A stretch of DNA of 58,693 nucleotides from JACVCK01 sp041940385 (lineage in GTDB: Bacteria; Planctomycetota; Phycisphaerae; Phycisphaerales; UBA1924), in NCBI GenBank assembly GCA_041940385.1, contig JBGTSD010000008.1, positions 1 to 58,693 of the forward strand. Reading direction: 5' to 3'. Each line of letters opens with the position of its first letter. Within the stretch, counting starts at the first letter, position 1. Under the pieces are notes generated by a model, which ran no database searches, was not told the origin of the DNA, and saw only the letters and a list, made by a program, of their open reading frames with translations. The translations under genes and the position numbers were made by a program. Below are positions 34,352 through 41,366 of the stretch, one piece after another.

Positions 34352-34585
34352 CTACACCAGGAACCAGAGCAGTATCGCCACGAGGCCGAGCCCCGCGCCG
34401 ACGAAGACCACCGTCTCTCTCGAGCGCAAGCGGTCCCAGCGGTCCTCGACTGCGTCGAACCGCTCGTCGTCGTAGTCGCTCCACTGGTCGTCGCCCTCGC
34501 CGAAGCGCTCCATGTCGGCGTCGCTCGGGGCCTCCCGATCGCAGTCGAACTCCTTGCCGTGTTTCGGGCCGGGGCAGCAGCTCAT
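34352..34585 (-). CDS. small C-terminally membrane-anchored protein
   Basis: A 77-residue protein: N-terminal Cys-rich MSCCPGPKHGKEFDC, a very acidic middle with aromatic residues (DDQWSDYDDERFDAVEDRWDRL) and one C-terminal membrane helix (TVVFVGAGLGLVAILLWFLV). Tail-anchored, with the acidic part in the cytoplasm. Function unknown. Its TAGAGT -10 element sits 6 nt before the ATG. Confidence 0.7.
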   Translation of the reverse strand: MSCCPGPKHGKEFDCDREAPSDADMERFGEGDDQWSDYDDERFDAVEDRWDRLRSRETVVFVGAGLGLVAILLWFLV

Positions 34586-34591
34586 GGGGTC

Positions 34592-34597
34592 ACTCTA
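34592..34597 (-). promoter_or_regulatory. -10 element of the small tail-anchored protein (leaderless type)
   Basis: TAGAGT on the minus strand, 6 nt (GACCCC) before the ATG at 34585; no Shine-Dalgarno sequence. Confidence 0.45.
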
Positions 34598-34619
34598 GCA
34601 CGCTGTGCAAGGGCGATCG

Positions 34620-36167
34620 CTACTCGATGGCGTGCGCCGGCCGGGGCGTGTCGGCGCCGATCTTCTCGCGCTTGGGCTGCTCGTCGGGCTTGCCCAGCGT
34701 GAAGAGCCACTGATCGTCCTCGATGCGCGCCTGGAGCCGCACCGGGCGCCCCCAGAGGATGCGCACGTTGCGCAGCGTCTCCATCGCCTTGGCGATGTCG
34801 ATCTCGAGCCCGCTCCAGCGGTGGGCGAGGTACAGCTCGCCCCGGTTGAGGTAGTTCGCGTCCACCACGTAGACGAACGGCTGGCCCATGTTGGTCAGGC
34901 GCGCGAGCAGCGTGCGCTTGATCTGCTCGAAGTCGCGGCTCGCGATGCGCGCCTGCCCGCTCGCCGGATCGGTCCGGCTCTGGAAGAGCTTGTGCCGATC
35001 GACGAACTCCTCGGTCAGGAACTCGTCGATGAAGGCGACGTCGTTGTAGATGCGCCGGACCTCGAAGATCTTCTCGCGCCCCTTGCCGGACTTGTCGTCG
35101 AAGGCCTCGCGCGCGCCGAGGTTCTCCATCGTCTCCCACTTGGGGCCGTGCTGGCCGCGATCCCAGCGGCGCTCGATGTCCTTGAACAGCTCGAGCCCGA
35201 TCTTGTAGGGGTTGAACCCGCCCGGCGGCGTGAAGACCACGCCCGAGTGCTTGTCGGCGTAGTCCACGATCTCCGCGGCCTCGAGGAAGTGCTGCGTCAT
35301 CAGCTTCGTGTGCCAGTACGACGCCCAGCCCTCGTTCATGATCTTGGTCATCGCCTGCGGCGCGAAGTAGTACGCCTCGTCGCGGATGATGCCGAGCACA
35401 TCCTGCTGCCACGCCTCGAGCGGCGCATGCCGCAGGAGGAAGAGCAGCACGTCGCGCGTCGGCTCCGCGGGGAATCGGGACTTCTCGGCGGCCCGCTTCT
35501 CCTCGTGCGCCTTGCGCTGTGCGTCCATCGCCTCCTGCGGGTTGATGAACGGGTCCATGTAGGACTTCGCCGGCAGGCGCTCGGGCTCGAAGCCCTCGTG
35601 CTCCTCGTGCCCGTGGCGCTTCGCGCCGGGCGCGGCCGAGCGGCGCACGAAGGGCGAGTGCGGGTCGATCAGATGCTCAAGCGACAGGCACGCGTCGATG
35701 AACCGCTCGACGGTCTCGGCGCCGTGGCGCTCGATATGCCGACGCACGCGCGTGGCGTGGTTGGCCATCTGGTCCATCATCTTGCGGTCGGTGCGCGAGA
35801 ACCAGAGGTTGCACTTGAAGAAGTCCGCGTGCCCGTAGACGTGGGCCATGACGAGCTTCTGATCGACGACCGCGTTGGATTCCTGGAGATAGGCGTAGCA
35901 GGGGTCGTTGTTGATGACCATCTCGTAGATGCGCCCAAGGCCATAGGCGTCGCGCTTGCGGAGCTTCTCGAACTCCATCCCCCACCGCCAGTGCGGATAG
36001 CGGACCGGGAAGCCGCCGTACGCCGCGAGACGGTTCATGGTCTCGAAGTCGAGCACCTCGAAGACGACCTCGAAGAAGTCGAGGCCATACTCGGTCGCGC
36101 GCGCCTTGATGGCGCTCATGTGCGCGGCGAGCTCGGGGGGCAGCGTGGTGTTCGGGGTCGCGGGCAT
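34620..36167 (-). CDS. SpoVR family protein
   Basis: A 515-residue member of the SpoVR/YcgB family, with the hallmark PHWRWGMEFEKL, YEMVINNDPCYAYLQESN, MAHVYGHADFFKCN, GIIRDEAYYFAPQ, TKIMNEGWASYWH and FNPYKIGLELFKDIERRWD. In enterobacteria the family acts with the YeaG (PrkA) kinase and YeaH in stress and stationary phase, and in Bacillus it affects the spore cortex. Neither partner gene is in this window. The ATG at 36167 fits the family N-terminus. Cytoplasmic; molecular activity not established. Confidence 0.92.
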   Translation of the reverse strand: MPATPNTTLPPELAAHMSAIKARATEYGLDFFEVVFEVLDFETMNRLAAYGGFPVRYPHWRWGMEFEKLRKRDAYGLGRIYEMVINNDPCYAYLQESNAVVDQKLVMAHVYGHADFFKCNLWFSRTDRKMMDQMANHATRVRRHIERHGAETVERFIDACLSLEHLIDPHSPFVRRSAAPGAKRHGHEEHEGFEPERLPAKSYMDPFINPQEAMDAQRKAHEEKRAAEKSRFPAEPTRDVLLFLLRHAPLEAWQQDVLGIIRDEAYYFAPQAMTKIMNEGWASYWHTKLMTQHFLEAAEIVDYADKHSGVVFTPPGGFNPYKIGLELFKDIERRWDRGQHGPKWETMENLGAREAFDDKSGKGREKIFEVRRIYNDVAFIDEFLTEEFVDRHKLFQSRTDPASGQARIASRDFEQIKRTLLARLTNMGQPFVYVVDANYLNRGELYLAHRWSGLEIDIAKAMETLRNVRILWGRPVRLQARIEDDQWLFTLGKPDEQPKREKIGADTPRPAHAIE

Positions 36168-36244
36168 CGGATGAGGGATCTATCGGCGGATTCGGGGCCG
36201 CTGGTCTATACGCAGTTGGAATGTGAAAGGGTCGCCGCGCCGAT

Positions 36245-36754
36245 CTAGAAGCCGCAGCAGCACCAGCAGACGTTCGTCATCAAGAGGAAGGGGATCACCC
36301 ATCCGAGGAGGAGGATCAGCACGACCGCGCCGCCGCAGGACCGCGAAACCTCGACGAGAGACGCGGCGGACGCGTCCGGCGAGCGCGCGGAGCGCCGGGC
36401 GATGCGGAGCATCCACACCCCCGCGAACGTCGGAACGCTGAGCCAGCCGATCGGCAGCCACAGGATGCCGATCACCTCGATCCCCGCGACGATCCACGAT
36501 TTCACGCCGAGTCCGATGCAGATGCCGAGCAGCCACGCGGGCAAAGCGCTCGCAATGAACACGACGATGGCCATGCGCCGAACCCCGGCGCGCGGGATCG
36601 CGGTGGTCCGCTCTCGTTCGGACGCCGGGCCGCCGCACTCCGGACAGACTTCGGACTCGATGCCCGTCAGGTCGTATCGGCACCAGGGACAGTGCATGTT
36701 GGCGCTGGCGTTCGCGTGCTCAACCGGCCCGGACTCCGTGGGCGCCGCCGACAT
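36245..36754 (-). CDS. zinc-ribbon membrane protein
   Basis: A 169-residue protein with an N-terminal zinc ribbon (MHCPWCRYDLTGIESEVCPECGG: CxxC...CxxC) and three or four membrane segments (MAIVVFIASALPAWLLGICIGLG; SWIVAGIEVIGILWLPIGWL; VVLILLLGWVIPFLLM), ending in the Cys-rich WCCCGF. Members of this kind are common in planctomycetes. Two more zinc-ribbon membrane proteins follow at 37621 and 38121. Function unknown. Confidence 0.75.
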   Translation of the reverse strand: MSAAPTESGPVEHANASANMHCPWCRYDLTGIESEVCPECGGPASERERTTAIPRAGVRRMAIVVFIASALPAWLLGICIGLGVKSWIVAGIEVIGILWLPIGWLSVPTFAGVWMLRIARRSARSPDASAASLVEVSRSCGGAVVLILLLGWVIPFLLMTNVCWCCCGF

Positions 36755-36797
36755 AACGAGATGCGATACGTAATCGCAATGCGCGAGGTTGCATCGC

Positions 36798-36872
36798 CTA
36801 CGGCGCCGTCAGCAGCCCCATGACCACGACCGCCATGATGCCGACGATCGCGATGTCCGCCAGCAGCCCCAC
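36798..36872 (-). CDS. possible 24-residue hydrophobic microprotein
   Basis: GTG start at 36872 gives MGLLADIAIVGIMAVVVMGLLTAP, a single membrane helix, 7 nt after the stop of the gene at 36880. No Shine-Dalgarno sequence. It could be a true microprotein, or the lost tail of the preceding membrane protein after a frameshift. Weak case. Confidence 0.25.
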   Translation of the reverse strand: MGLLADIAIVGIMAVVVMGLLTAP

Positions 36873-36879
36873 GGCAACC

Positions 36880-37212
36880 CTAGATGATCAACAAACTCGT
36901 GATCATGACGATCGCACCCATCGTCATGCTCGTCAGCAGCAGTATGGCCACGTTGGTCAAGCGATCAGAGTGCGGCGCGAGGCGCGCCATCCGCCGGCTC
37001 ACTCTCCACGACAGAAGGGCAAGGCCGGTCATGGCGACGGTCACGACGAGCCGGACGCGCGTGACCTCTGCGGCCCCTGTCGCCATAGCGCCCGCCACAG
37101 CGAGTCCGAACGCCGCGGTCGGCAGAGCGGTGATCAAAAGCAATTGGCCAAACCCTCGGGACTCTCTCCGACTCCTGTCGCAGGCCATCGTTGCAGACTT
37201 GGCGTCGCCCAT
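36880..37212 (-). CDS. small membrane protein
   Basis: A 110-residue protein with three hydrophobic segments (LLLITALPTAAFGLAVAGAMA, RLVVTVAMTGLALLSW and VAILLLTSMTMGAIVMITSLLII) and a short basic N-terminus. No family recognised. The ATG at 37212 is 8 nt after the stop of the DciA-like gene, so it is probably cotranscribed with it. Confidence 0.6.
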   Translation of the reverse strand: MGDAKSATMACDRSRRESRGFGQLLLITALPTAAFGLAVAGAMATGAAEVTRVRLVVTVAMTGLALLSWRVSRRMARLAPHSDRLTNVAILLLTSMTMGAIVMITSLLII

Positions 37213-37220
37213 TGGTGCGC

Positions 37221-37574
37221 TCACGTGCGCGTCTCGACCACAACCTTGATCCGCCGCACCGGCGCCCGCGACGCCGCCACGAGCGCCTGTTCCAGCCCCT
37301 CGCGGAGTCGTCGGTCCAGCTCGTACGCGCCCGCGGAGTCGCGCACGTGCAGCGTCAGCACGCCGCGCGAGAGCGCCCCGACCCGCACCGCGTCGCGCAG
37401 GTCCTCCGGGCACACCGCCTCCCACGCGGCGCCGGCGCCGGAGAGCCGCTTGCGCGTCCGCTCCAGCGACTTGCCCGTCGCGTCAAAGATCGCCCGCATC
37501 GAGTCGTCACGATCGGCGCGCACGCGATAGCCACGCAGCGAATCGAGACGGGATTGGGGAGTGCGATGGTGCAC
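37221..37574 (-). CDS. dciA: DciA-like (DUF721) protein
   Basis: A 117-residue protein with the DUF721 core AWEAVCPEDLRDAVRVGALSRGVLTLHV and AYELDRRLREGLEQAL. DciA is the ancestral loader of the replicative helicase DnaB in bacteria without DnaC/DnaI. The similarity is to the KH-like core domain; the N-terminal 35 residues are basic. The GTG at 37574 is selected because TATCCT lies 8 nt upstream; an in-frame TTG at 37607 is possible but sits upstream of that promoter. Assigned by pattern only. Confidence 0.7.
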   Translation of the reverse strand: MHHRTPQSRLDSLRGYRVRADRDDSMRAIFDATGKSLERTRKRLSGAGAAWEAVCPEDLRDAVRVGALSRGVLTLHVRDSAGAYELDRRLREGLEQALVAASRAPVRRIKVVVETRT

Positions 37575-37582
37575 GGATGCGC

Positions 37583-37588
37583 AGGATA
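37583..37588 (-). promoter_or_regulatory. -10 element of dciA (leaderless type)
   Basis: TATCCT on the minus strand, 8 nt before the GTG at 37574. Confidence 0.45.
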
Positions 37589-37620
37589 GCGTGCGCCAAG
37601 CGGGCAAGCCTGAGCCCCGA

Positions 37621-38121
37621 CTAGTACATCCACCACATGCCGCTTGTGAGGCGAATCGAGATCCTGAGCAGTAGGGCCGACAGCACCATCAACCCAATTG
37701 CGGCAAGAACTCGTCGTCGGGTGATCGCCAGCATGATCTGCGGCAGACGCAATCCCCAAATCAGTGCGTTCATCACCAACAGGTACTGAACGCCGACGAG
37801 CAATCCGCCCTTGGGACCTACGCTGAGGTCGAAGTACCCGAGCCCTTGGACGCCGCTCACGTGCACCATCAGATACGCGCCCGCGGCCGCCCCCGCCAAG
37901 GCCATGAAGACCAGGATGGCGAACGTGTAGGGCACGATGGGGGCGTATCCACCGAGTCGGAGTCCGGCGCGACAGGACGTACAACGGGGCAGATCGGAGG
38001 TCGTCATCGGGCGACGGCAGCCCGGGCAAAGGAGGTCGCCCGTCTGCAGCGCCCGATGGGCGTCGACGCCAACCAGGACCTGAACCCTCCGCTTGCTCGC
38101 CTCCGGCACGCTGCGCTTCAT
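37621..38121 (-). CDS. zinc-ribbon membrane protein
   Basis: A 166-residue protein with an N-terminal zinc ribbon (LLCPGCRRPM...PRCTSCRAG) and four membrane segments (IVPYTFAILVFMALAGAAAGAYLMV; GLLVGVQYLLVMNALIWGL; LAAIGLMVLSALLLRI). The ATG overlaps the stop of the preceding gene by one base (TGATG), so the two are coupled. Related in layout to its upstream partner and to the gene at 36245. Function unknown. Confidence 0.7.
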   Translation of the reverse strand: MKRSVPEASKRRVQVLVGVDAHRALQTGDLLCPGCRRPMTTSDLPRCTSCRAGLRLGGYAPIVPYTFAILVFMALAGAAAGAYLMVHVSGVQGLGYFDLSVGPKGGLLVGVQYLLVMNALIWGLRLPQIMLAITRRRVLAAIGLMVLSALLLRISIRLTSGMWWMY

Positions 38122-38681
38122 CAGACCCCCCACGTGATGATCGACGCAATCGCCGGAAAAATAATCACCGACGCGATCGAGAGCACGCACGAGCCAACGA
38201 GGACCTCCCGCCCGGCTGGAACAGCGCCGCCGCGCAGACGGCGGGCATCCAGCGCAAGTAGCGCGGAAGCAAGTCCGGCGACGGCCCAGACCACAAACCA
38301 CGTCGACGCCACGACGAGGTCCAGATTCGTCGCGGCCATGCTCAACGTCGCAAGATCGTGCAGAAGGTCAGCGATCGTTCGGTACACAAAGACAGCCCCC
38401 AAGGCGCCGTTGTGGATCGCTGCGCCGAGCGCGAGTATTCCGAGCAGCGGAAGCCAACCCCGCCCGGCGCTCTCGATCTCGACGCCGAGTCGACCCACGT
38501 AGACATGGACGACGAGCAACTCGCCGCACTCCGTGCAGCGTGCATCGGTTGTGCCGCTGACGTTGTGCCCGCACGCCGGGCAGAACGCGTCGCGATCCTT
38601 GAGCACAGCGCGAATCGCGTCGGCGTCCCGATCGACGTTCGAGACGTCTACGGCTTTCGGCGCTTCTGGAGCGGCGTCCAT
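38121..38681 (-). CDS. zinc-ribbon membrane protein
   Basis: A 186-residue protein with zinc ribbon AFCPACGHNVSGTTDARCTECGE near residue 33, then four membrane segments (LPLLGILALGAAIHNGALGAVFVY; LVVASTWFVVWAVAGLASALLAL; LVGSCVLSIASVIIFPAIASII). Coupled to the next gene through TGATG. A TAGACT -10 lies 7 nt before the ATG, so the pair is a two-gene leaderless transcript. Function unknown. Confidence 0.7.
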   Translation of the reverse strand: MDAAPEAPKAVDVSNVDRDADAIRAVLKDRDAFCPACGHNVSGTTDARCTECGELLVVHVYVGRLGVEIESAGRGWLPLLGILALGAAIHNGALGAVFVYRTIADLLHDLATLSMAATNLDLVVASTWFVVWAVAGLASALLALDARRLRGGAVPAGREVLVGSCVLSIASVIIFPAIASIITWGV

Positions 38682-38688
38682 GATCGAA

Positions 38689-38694
38689 AGTCTA
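38689..38694 (-). promoter_or_regulatory. -10 element of the zinc-ribbon gene pair (leaderless type)
   Basis: TAGACT on the minus strand, 7 nt before the ATG at 38681. Confidence 0.45.
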
Positions 38695-38724
38695 GCGGCG
38701 AGCTACGGGGCGTCCCCCCGGCGG

Positions 38725-40131
38725 CTAGAACATCGCCGCCGCACACGACGACACCAGCCCCGTCCCCTGCGGGTCCATCGCCGCAGCGTAGTGCAGGAGG
38801 CGGACCTCGCCCGGCTGCACCGCCTTCATCGTCGCGACCATGTTGCCCACGCTGCACCAGCGGGTCGGGTTGCGCTGCCAGGACATCGCCGCGATCAGCT
38901 CGTCGGGCTTGTTCTGGCGCACCAGGTCCAGCATCGTCCGGTCGTGCTGGATCGCCTTGTTGCGCATCTCCACGCCCTGCGGGTTGTCCTTCTCCTCGCC
39001 GCCCAGCGGCGTGCGGTCGCCGAACTGCGGCCCGATGTGGCTGAGATCCGCGGAGGAGATCACCAGCGTCCTGCCGCCGGCGTCGCCGATCGTCTTGCGC
39101 AGCGCGTCGATGAACGGCTCGAGCGCGAGGCCCGCGCCGTCGTAGGACTCGCCGCCGCGCACGACGGGGTCGTGGATCAGTGCCGCGAACACGGGCACGT
39201 GCTCGCCGTCGCTCGAGGGCGGCGCGAAGACGTGCTGGATCCACGCGATCTGCAGCTCGATCGAGTGCTCGCGCTCGTGGTCGTAGCGATCACGGAAGAG
39301 GCGCTCGGAGTAATCGGCGCCGAGGTTCTTCTTCAGCAGGTCCGTGAAGCCCTCGTCCATCGGCGAGGTGCCCAGCGGCGTCTGGAAGCCCTTGTCGCAG
39401 CCGGTCACGCCCGTGCCGGAGCCGAAGTGGTTCGTGCCGAGAATGACGATGCGGTCCGGACGGTCCACCACGCGCATGCGGCCGTAGATGTGCGCGTAGT
39501 TCAGCCAGCCGCGACCGTAGTCAATATGCGGCGCCACGATGGCCTTCGGGAGCGCGTCGAACGAGGGATCCGGCGCCTTGTCCAGCGCCTGCTTGATCCA
39601 GTCGTCGAACATGGCGCGCAGCTTGCCCGGGCCCTGCTCGGCCTTCTGCTCCTCCGTCGCGCTCTCGCCGATCTCCTGCTGCACCAGCACATCAGCGAAG
39701 TTCGCCGTGACCGACGGCGGCAGCACCGGCATCGAGTCGAACTGCTCGCGCACCTTCTTGAGGAGCGTCTCGAAGTTGGGGCCCTCGATCAGCGCGGCGT
39801 CGTCGAGCTGGGCGATGAACTGCTCGAGGATCTGGCGCGACAGCGGCTCCTTGATGCGGTCGCCGACCGACTCGTTGACCTTGCGGACGATCGTGTCGAC
39901 GTCGTGCTCGCCGGTCAGGTGCGGCAGGATGGCCTGCGCCGCGGGCGCCGTGAAGACGATCTTGTCGGAGATCTGCCGGGCGTCGGCGAGGCCCAGGAGG
40001 GGCTTGCCCTCCTGCATGAAGCCGAAGCCGCGGATCGGGCGGAGTCGGGGGCGCTGCTGATGGGGCGCGGAGGGGTCGAACTTGGGGATGGGACGTCCCT
40101 GGGGGGCCGGCTGGGGGGTCGGATCGCTCAT
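38725..40131 (-). CDS. Memo-family protein (AmmeMemoRadiSam system protein B type) with N-terminal extension
   Basis: A 468-residue protein. The C-terminal 290 residues are a Memo domain: AIVAPHIDYGRGWLNYAHIYG, IVILGTNHFGSGTGVTGC, EREHSIELQIAWIQHVF, VISSADLSHIGPQFGD and RWCSVGNMVATM, including the His residues that in this family bind metal. The N-terminal 170 residues are extra: a proline-rich leader, then a helical region (LPHLTGEHDVDTIVRKVNES, LSRQILEQFIAQLDDAALIEG) that resembles a PqqD-like or winged-helix domain. No radical-SAM (AmmeMemoRadiSam A/C) gene is nearby. A TACAGT -10 lies 6 nt before the ATG at 40131. Biochemical activity not established for the family. Confidence 0.85.
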   Translation of the reverse strand: MSDPTPQPAPQGRPIPKFDPSAPHQQRPRLRPIRGFGFMQEGKPLLGLADARQISDKIVFTAPAAQAILPHLTGEHDVDTIVRKVNESVGDRIKEPLSRQILEQFIAQLDDAALIEGPNFETLLKKVREQFDSMPVLPPSVTANFADVLVQQEIGESATEEQKAEQGPGKLRAMFDDWIKQALDKAPDPSFDALPKAIVAPHIDYGRGWLNYAHIYGRMRVVDRPDRIVILGTNHFGSGTGVTGCDKGFQTPLGTSPMDEGFTDLLKKNLGADYSERLFRDRYDHEREHSIELQIAWIQHVFAPPSSDGEHVPVFAALIHDPVVRGGESYDGAGLALEPFIDALRKTIGDAGGRTLVISSADLSHIGPQFGDRTPLGGEEKDNPQGVEMRNKAIQHDRTMLDLVRQNKPDELIAAMSWQRNPTRWCSVGNMVATMKAVQPGEVRLLHYAAAMDPQGTGLVSSCAAAMF

Positions 40132-40137
40132 GGGGGT

Positions 40138-40143
40138 ACTGTA
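40138..40143 (-). promoter_or_regulatory. -10 element of the Memo gene (leaderless type)
   Basis: TACAGT on the minus strand, 6 nt (ACCCCC) before the ATG at 40131. Confidence 0.45.
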
Positions 40144-40329
40144 GGGGCCTCGTGGCGGGGGTCCCCCCGTCTGCTGGATTCTGCGGGGGTCACTGATACA
40201 CTCCTGACCCTTCGGGCCGGGCGCAGCGCCGGGCCGGAGCTGTTCAGGTGGGATGATTGTTTCGGAATCTCTCGCGCGCCGTTCGAGATCGAACTCGACG
40301 CCGGGCGCATCGCCTCTAGGAGCCAACGG

Positions 40330-40656
40330 ATGAGCAAGCCGCTCGACATCGACGCCCTCAAGCCCGGCAGCACGGTCAAGTTCAAGGTGGTCACGGCGCC
40401 GCGCGTCGAGGATCACACGCAGACCATCGAGCGGCTCATGCGTCAGGACCCGGACCTGAAGCGCGGCCTGTCGAAGGGCCAGAAGGATCGGATGCAGCGC
40501 CTGGTCGTCCGCAGCCGCGGCGGCCGCCCGTGGGAGAAGCGCGAGCGTTCGGCGAAGGTCGTCCGCTGCGAGGCCGGCGCGGAGTGGCAGATGACCTACG
40601 TCCCGCAGCTCGCCAACGATCTGCGCAGCGTCGCGAAGTACCTCGCGAAGGGCTGA
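40330..40656 (+). CDS. small basic hypothetical protein
   Basis: A 108-residue, Arg/Lys-rich soluble protein: MSKPLDIDALKPGSTVKFKVV, then a TIERLMRQDPDLKRGLSKGQKDRMQRL helix and RSRGGRPWEKRERSAKVVRCEAG. The opening resembles a small beta-barrel, and the charge suggests nucleic-acid binding. AGGAG lies 8 nt before the ATG. No family recognised. It lies 24 nt before the CusF-like lipoprotein, which however has its own -10. Confidence 0.7.
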   Translation: MSKPLDIDALKPGSTVKFKVVTAPRVEDHTQTIERLMRQDPDLKRGLSKGQKDRMQRLVVRSRGGRPWEKRERSAKVVRCEAGAEWQMTYVPQLANDLRSVAKYLAKG

Positions 40657-40666
40657 TCGACGGGAC

Positions 40667-40672
40667 TACCCT
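40667..40672 (+). promoter_or_regulatory. -10 element of the CusF-like gene (leaderless type)
   Basis: TACCCT ends 8 nt before the ATG at 40681 (5 nt before an in-frame GTG at 40678). Confidence 0.4.
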
Positions 40673-40680
40673 TCCGGGTG

Positions 40681-41100
40681 ATGCACAACCGAACTCAGCG
40701 AATCGTGGCCGCGGCTCTCGCGGCCATTTTTCTTCTCACGCCGCTCTCTGCCTGCGCCCGCAAGAAGGCGCCGGCGGCGACGGTGCACAAGGTGGTGTAC
40801 GCGGTGCGCGCCGAGATGGTGCGCGTCCCCGCGCCGGACGAGCCCGCGCCGGAGATCCAGGCGCGCCACGAGGAGATCCCGTCGTTCGTCGAGAAGCACG
40901 GCGATCCGCCGACCGGGATGCGCGCGATGACCATGCCGTTCGCGGTGGACCCGAGGGTGAGTCTCGAGGGTTTCGAGGCCGGAACCAAGGTCCTTCTGAC
41001 GTTCGAGGTGGACTACAGCGTCGAGACCGGGCTGATCACCGGGTATCGCGTCATTCAGCTCGAGAAGCTTGCGCCGGAGACGGAGCTGGTCTTCGAGTGA
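40681..41100 (+). CDS. CusF-like copper-binding lipoprotein
   Basis: A 139-residue lipoprotein: signal peptide ending in LSAC (IFLLTPLSAC), a linker, and one small OB-like domain with PTGMRAMTMPFAVDP, LEGFEAGTKVLLTFEVDY and LITGYRVIQLEKL. The MTMPF motif and the GTKV...F strand correspond to the CusF-type metal-binding domain, where the Met residues (and a His/Trp pair in CusF) bind Cu(I). The upstream EKHGDPPTGMRAM supplies a His. Copper handling in the periplasm is inferred; no efflux genes are adjacent. Confidence 0.75.
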   Translation: MHNRTQRIVAAALAAIFLLTPLSACARKKAPAATVHKVVYAVRAEMVRVPAPDEPAPEIQARHEEIPSFVEKHGDPPTGMRAMTMPFAVDPRVSLEGFEAGTKVLLTFEVDYSVETGLITGYRVIQLEKLAPETELVFE

Positions 41101-41175
41101 CGGCGCACCGCGCCGTCATCGATGGCGCGGCATCGGCGGCGATGACGAACCGATTGCGAAAAAAACGTGCGCACG

Positions 41176-41210
41176 AAAAAAGCCCAGCGCTCGCCCGAAG
41201 GGCAGAGCGC
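41176..41210 (-). terminator. rho-independent terminator (minus strand)
   Basis: 10-bp stem with one bulged base (41187-41196 with 41200-41210) and a downstream run of six Ts on the minus strand. It ends the sRNA candidate and would also stop read-through from the UDG gene. Confidence 0.8.
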
Positions 41211-41259
41211 CAGGCCTCGTGGGGGTTGGCTCAGTTCGGTCGGCGACATGGCCGCCGAC
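41176..41259 (-). ncRNA. candidate small RNA, about 84 nt
   Basis: Minus strand. A TATACT -10 (41271-41266) would start transcription at about 41259. The transcript would open with a 7-bp hairpin GTCGGCG-gccatgt-CGCCGAC (41259-41239), then an unpaired, C-rich linker (41238-41211; contains CCAACCCCCACGAGG), then a terminator hairpin GCGCTC-(bulged A)-TGCCC-ttc-GGGC-GAGCGC form (41210-41187) followed by TGGGC and six Ts (41181-41176). Promoter, 5' hairpin, exposed C-rich linker and terminator together are the layout of a trans-acting sRNA. It could instead be the UDG gene's terminator with a chance -10. A short peptide frame (MSPTELSQPPRGLALCPSG) exists but runs through the terminator. Confidence 0.5.
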
Positions 41260-41265
41260 GGTGGG

Positions 41266-41271
41266 AGTATA
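41266..41271 (-). promoter_or_regulatory. -10 element of the candidate sRNA
   Basis: TATACT on the minus strand, the best -10 match in the neighbourhood; no good -35 is seen at 16-18 nt. The TSS predicted 7 nt downstream coincides with the base of the 5' hairpin. Confidence 0.45.
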
Positions 41272-41366
41272 CGCGAGTCCTGAAAAAGGTATCCCATCCT
41301 TCGGCAAAAAAGTGCGCAGTTCTGCAGGAGTGCGACCCCGAATTTCAGGGGACCACCTCGTCCGAG

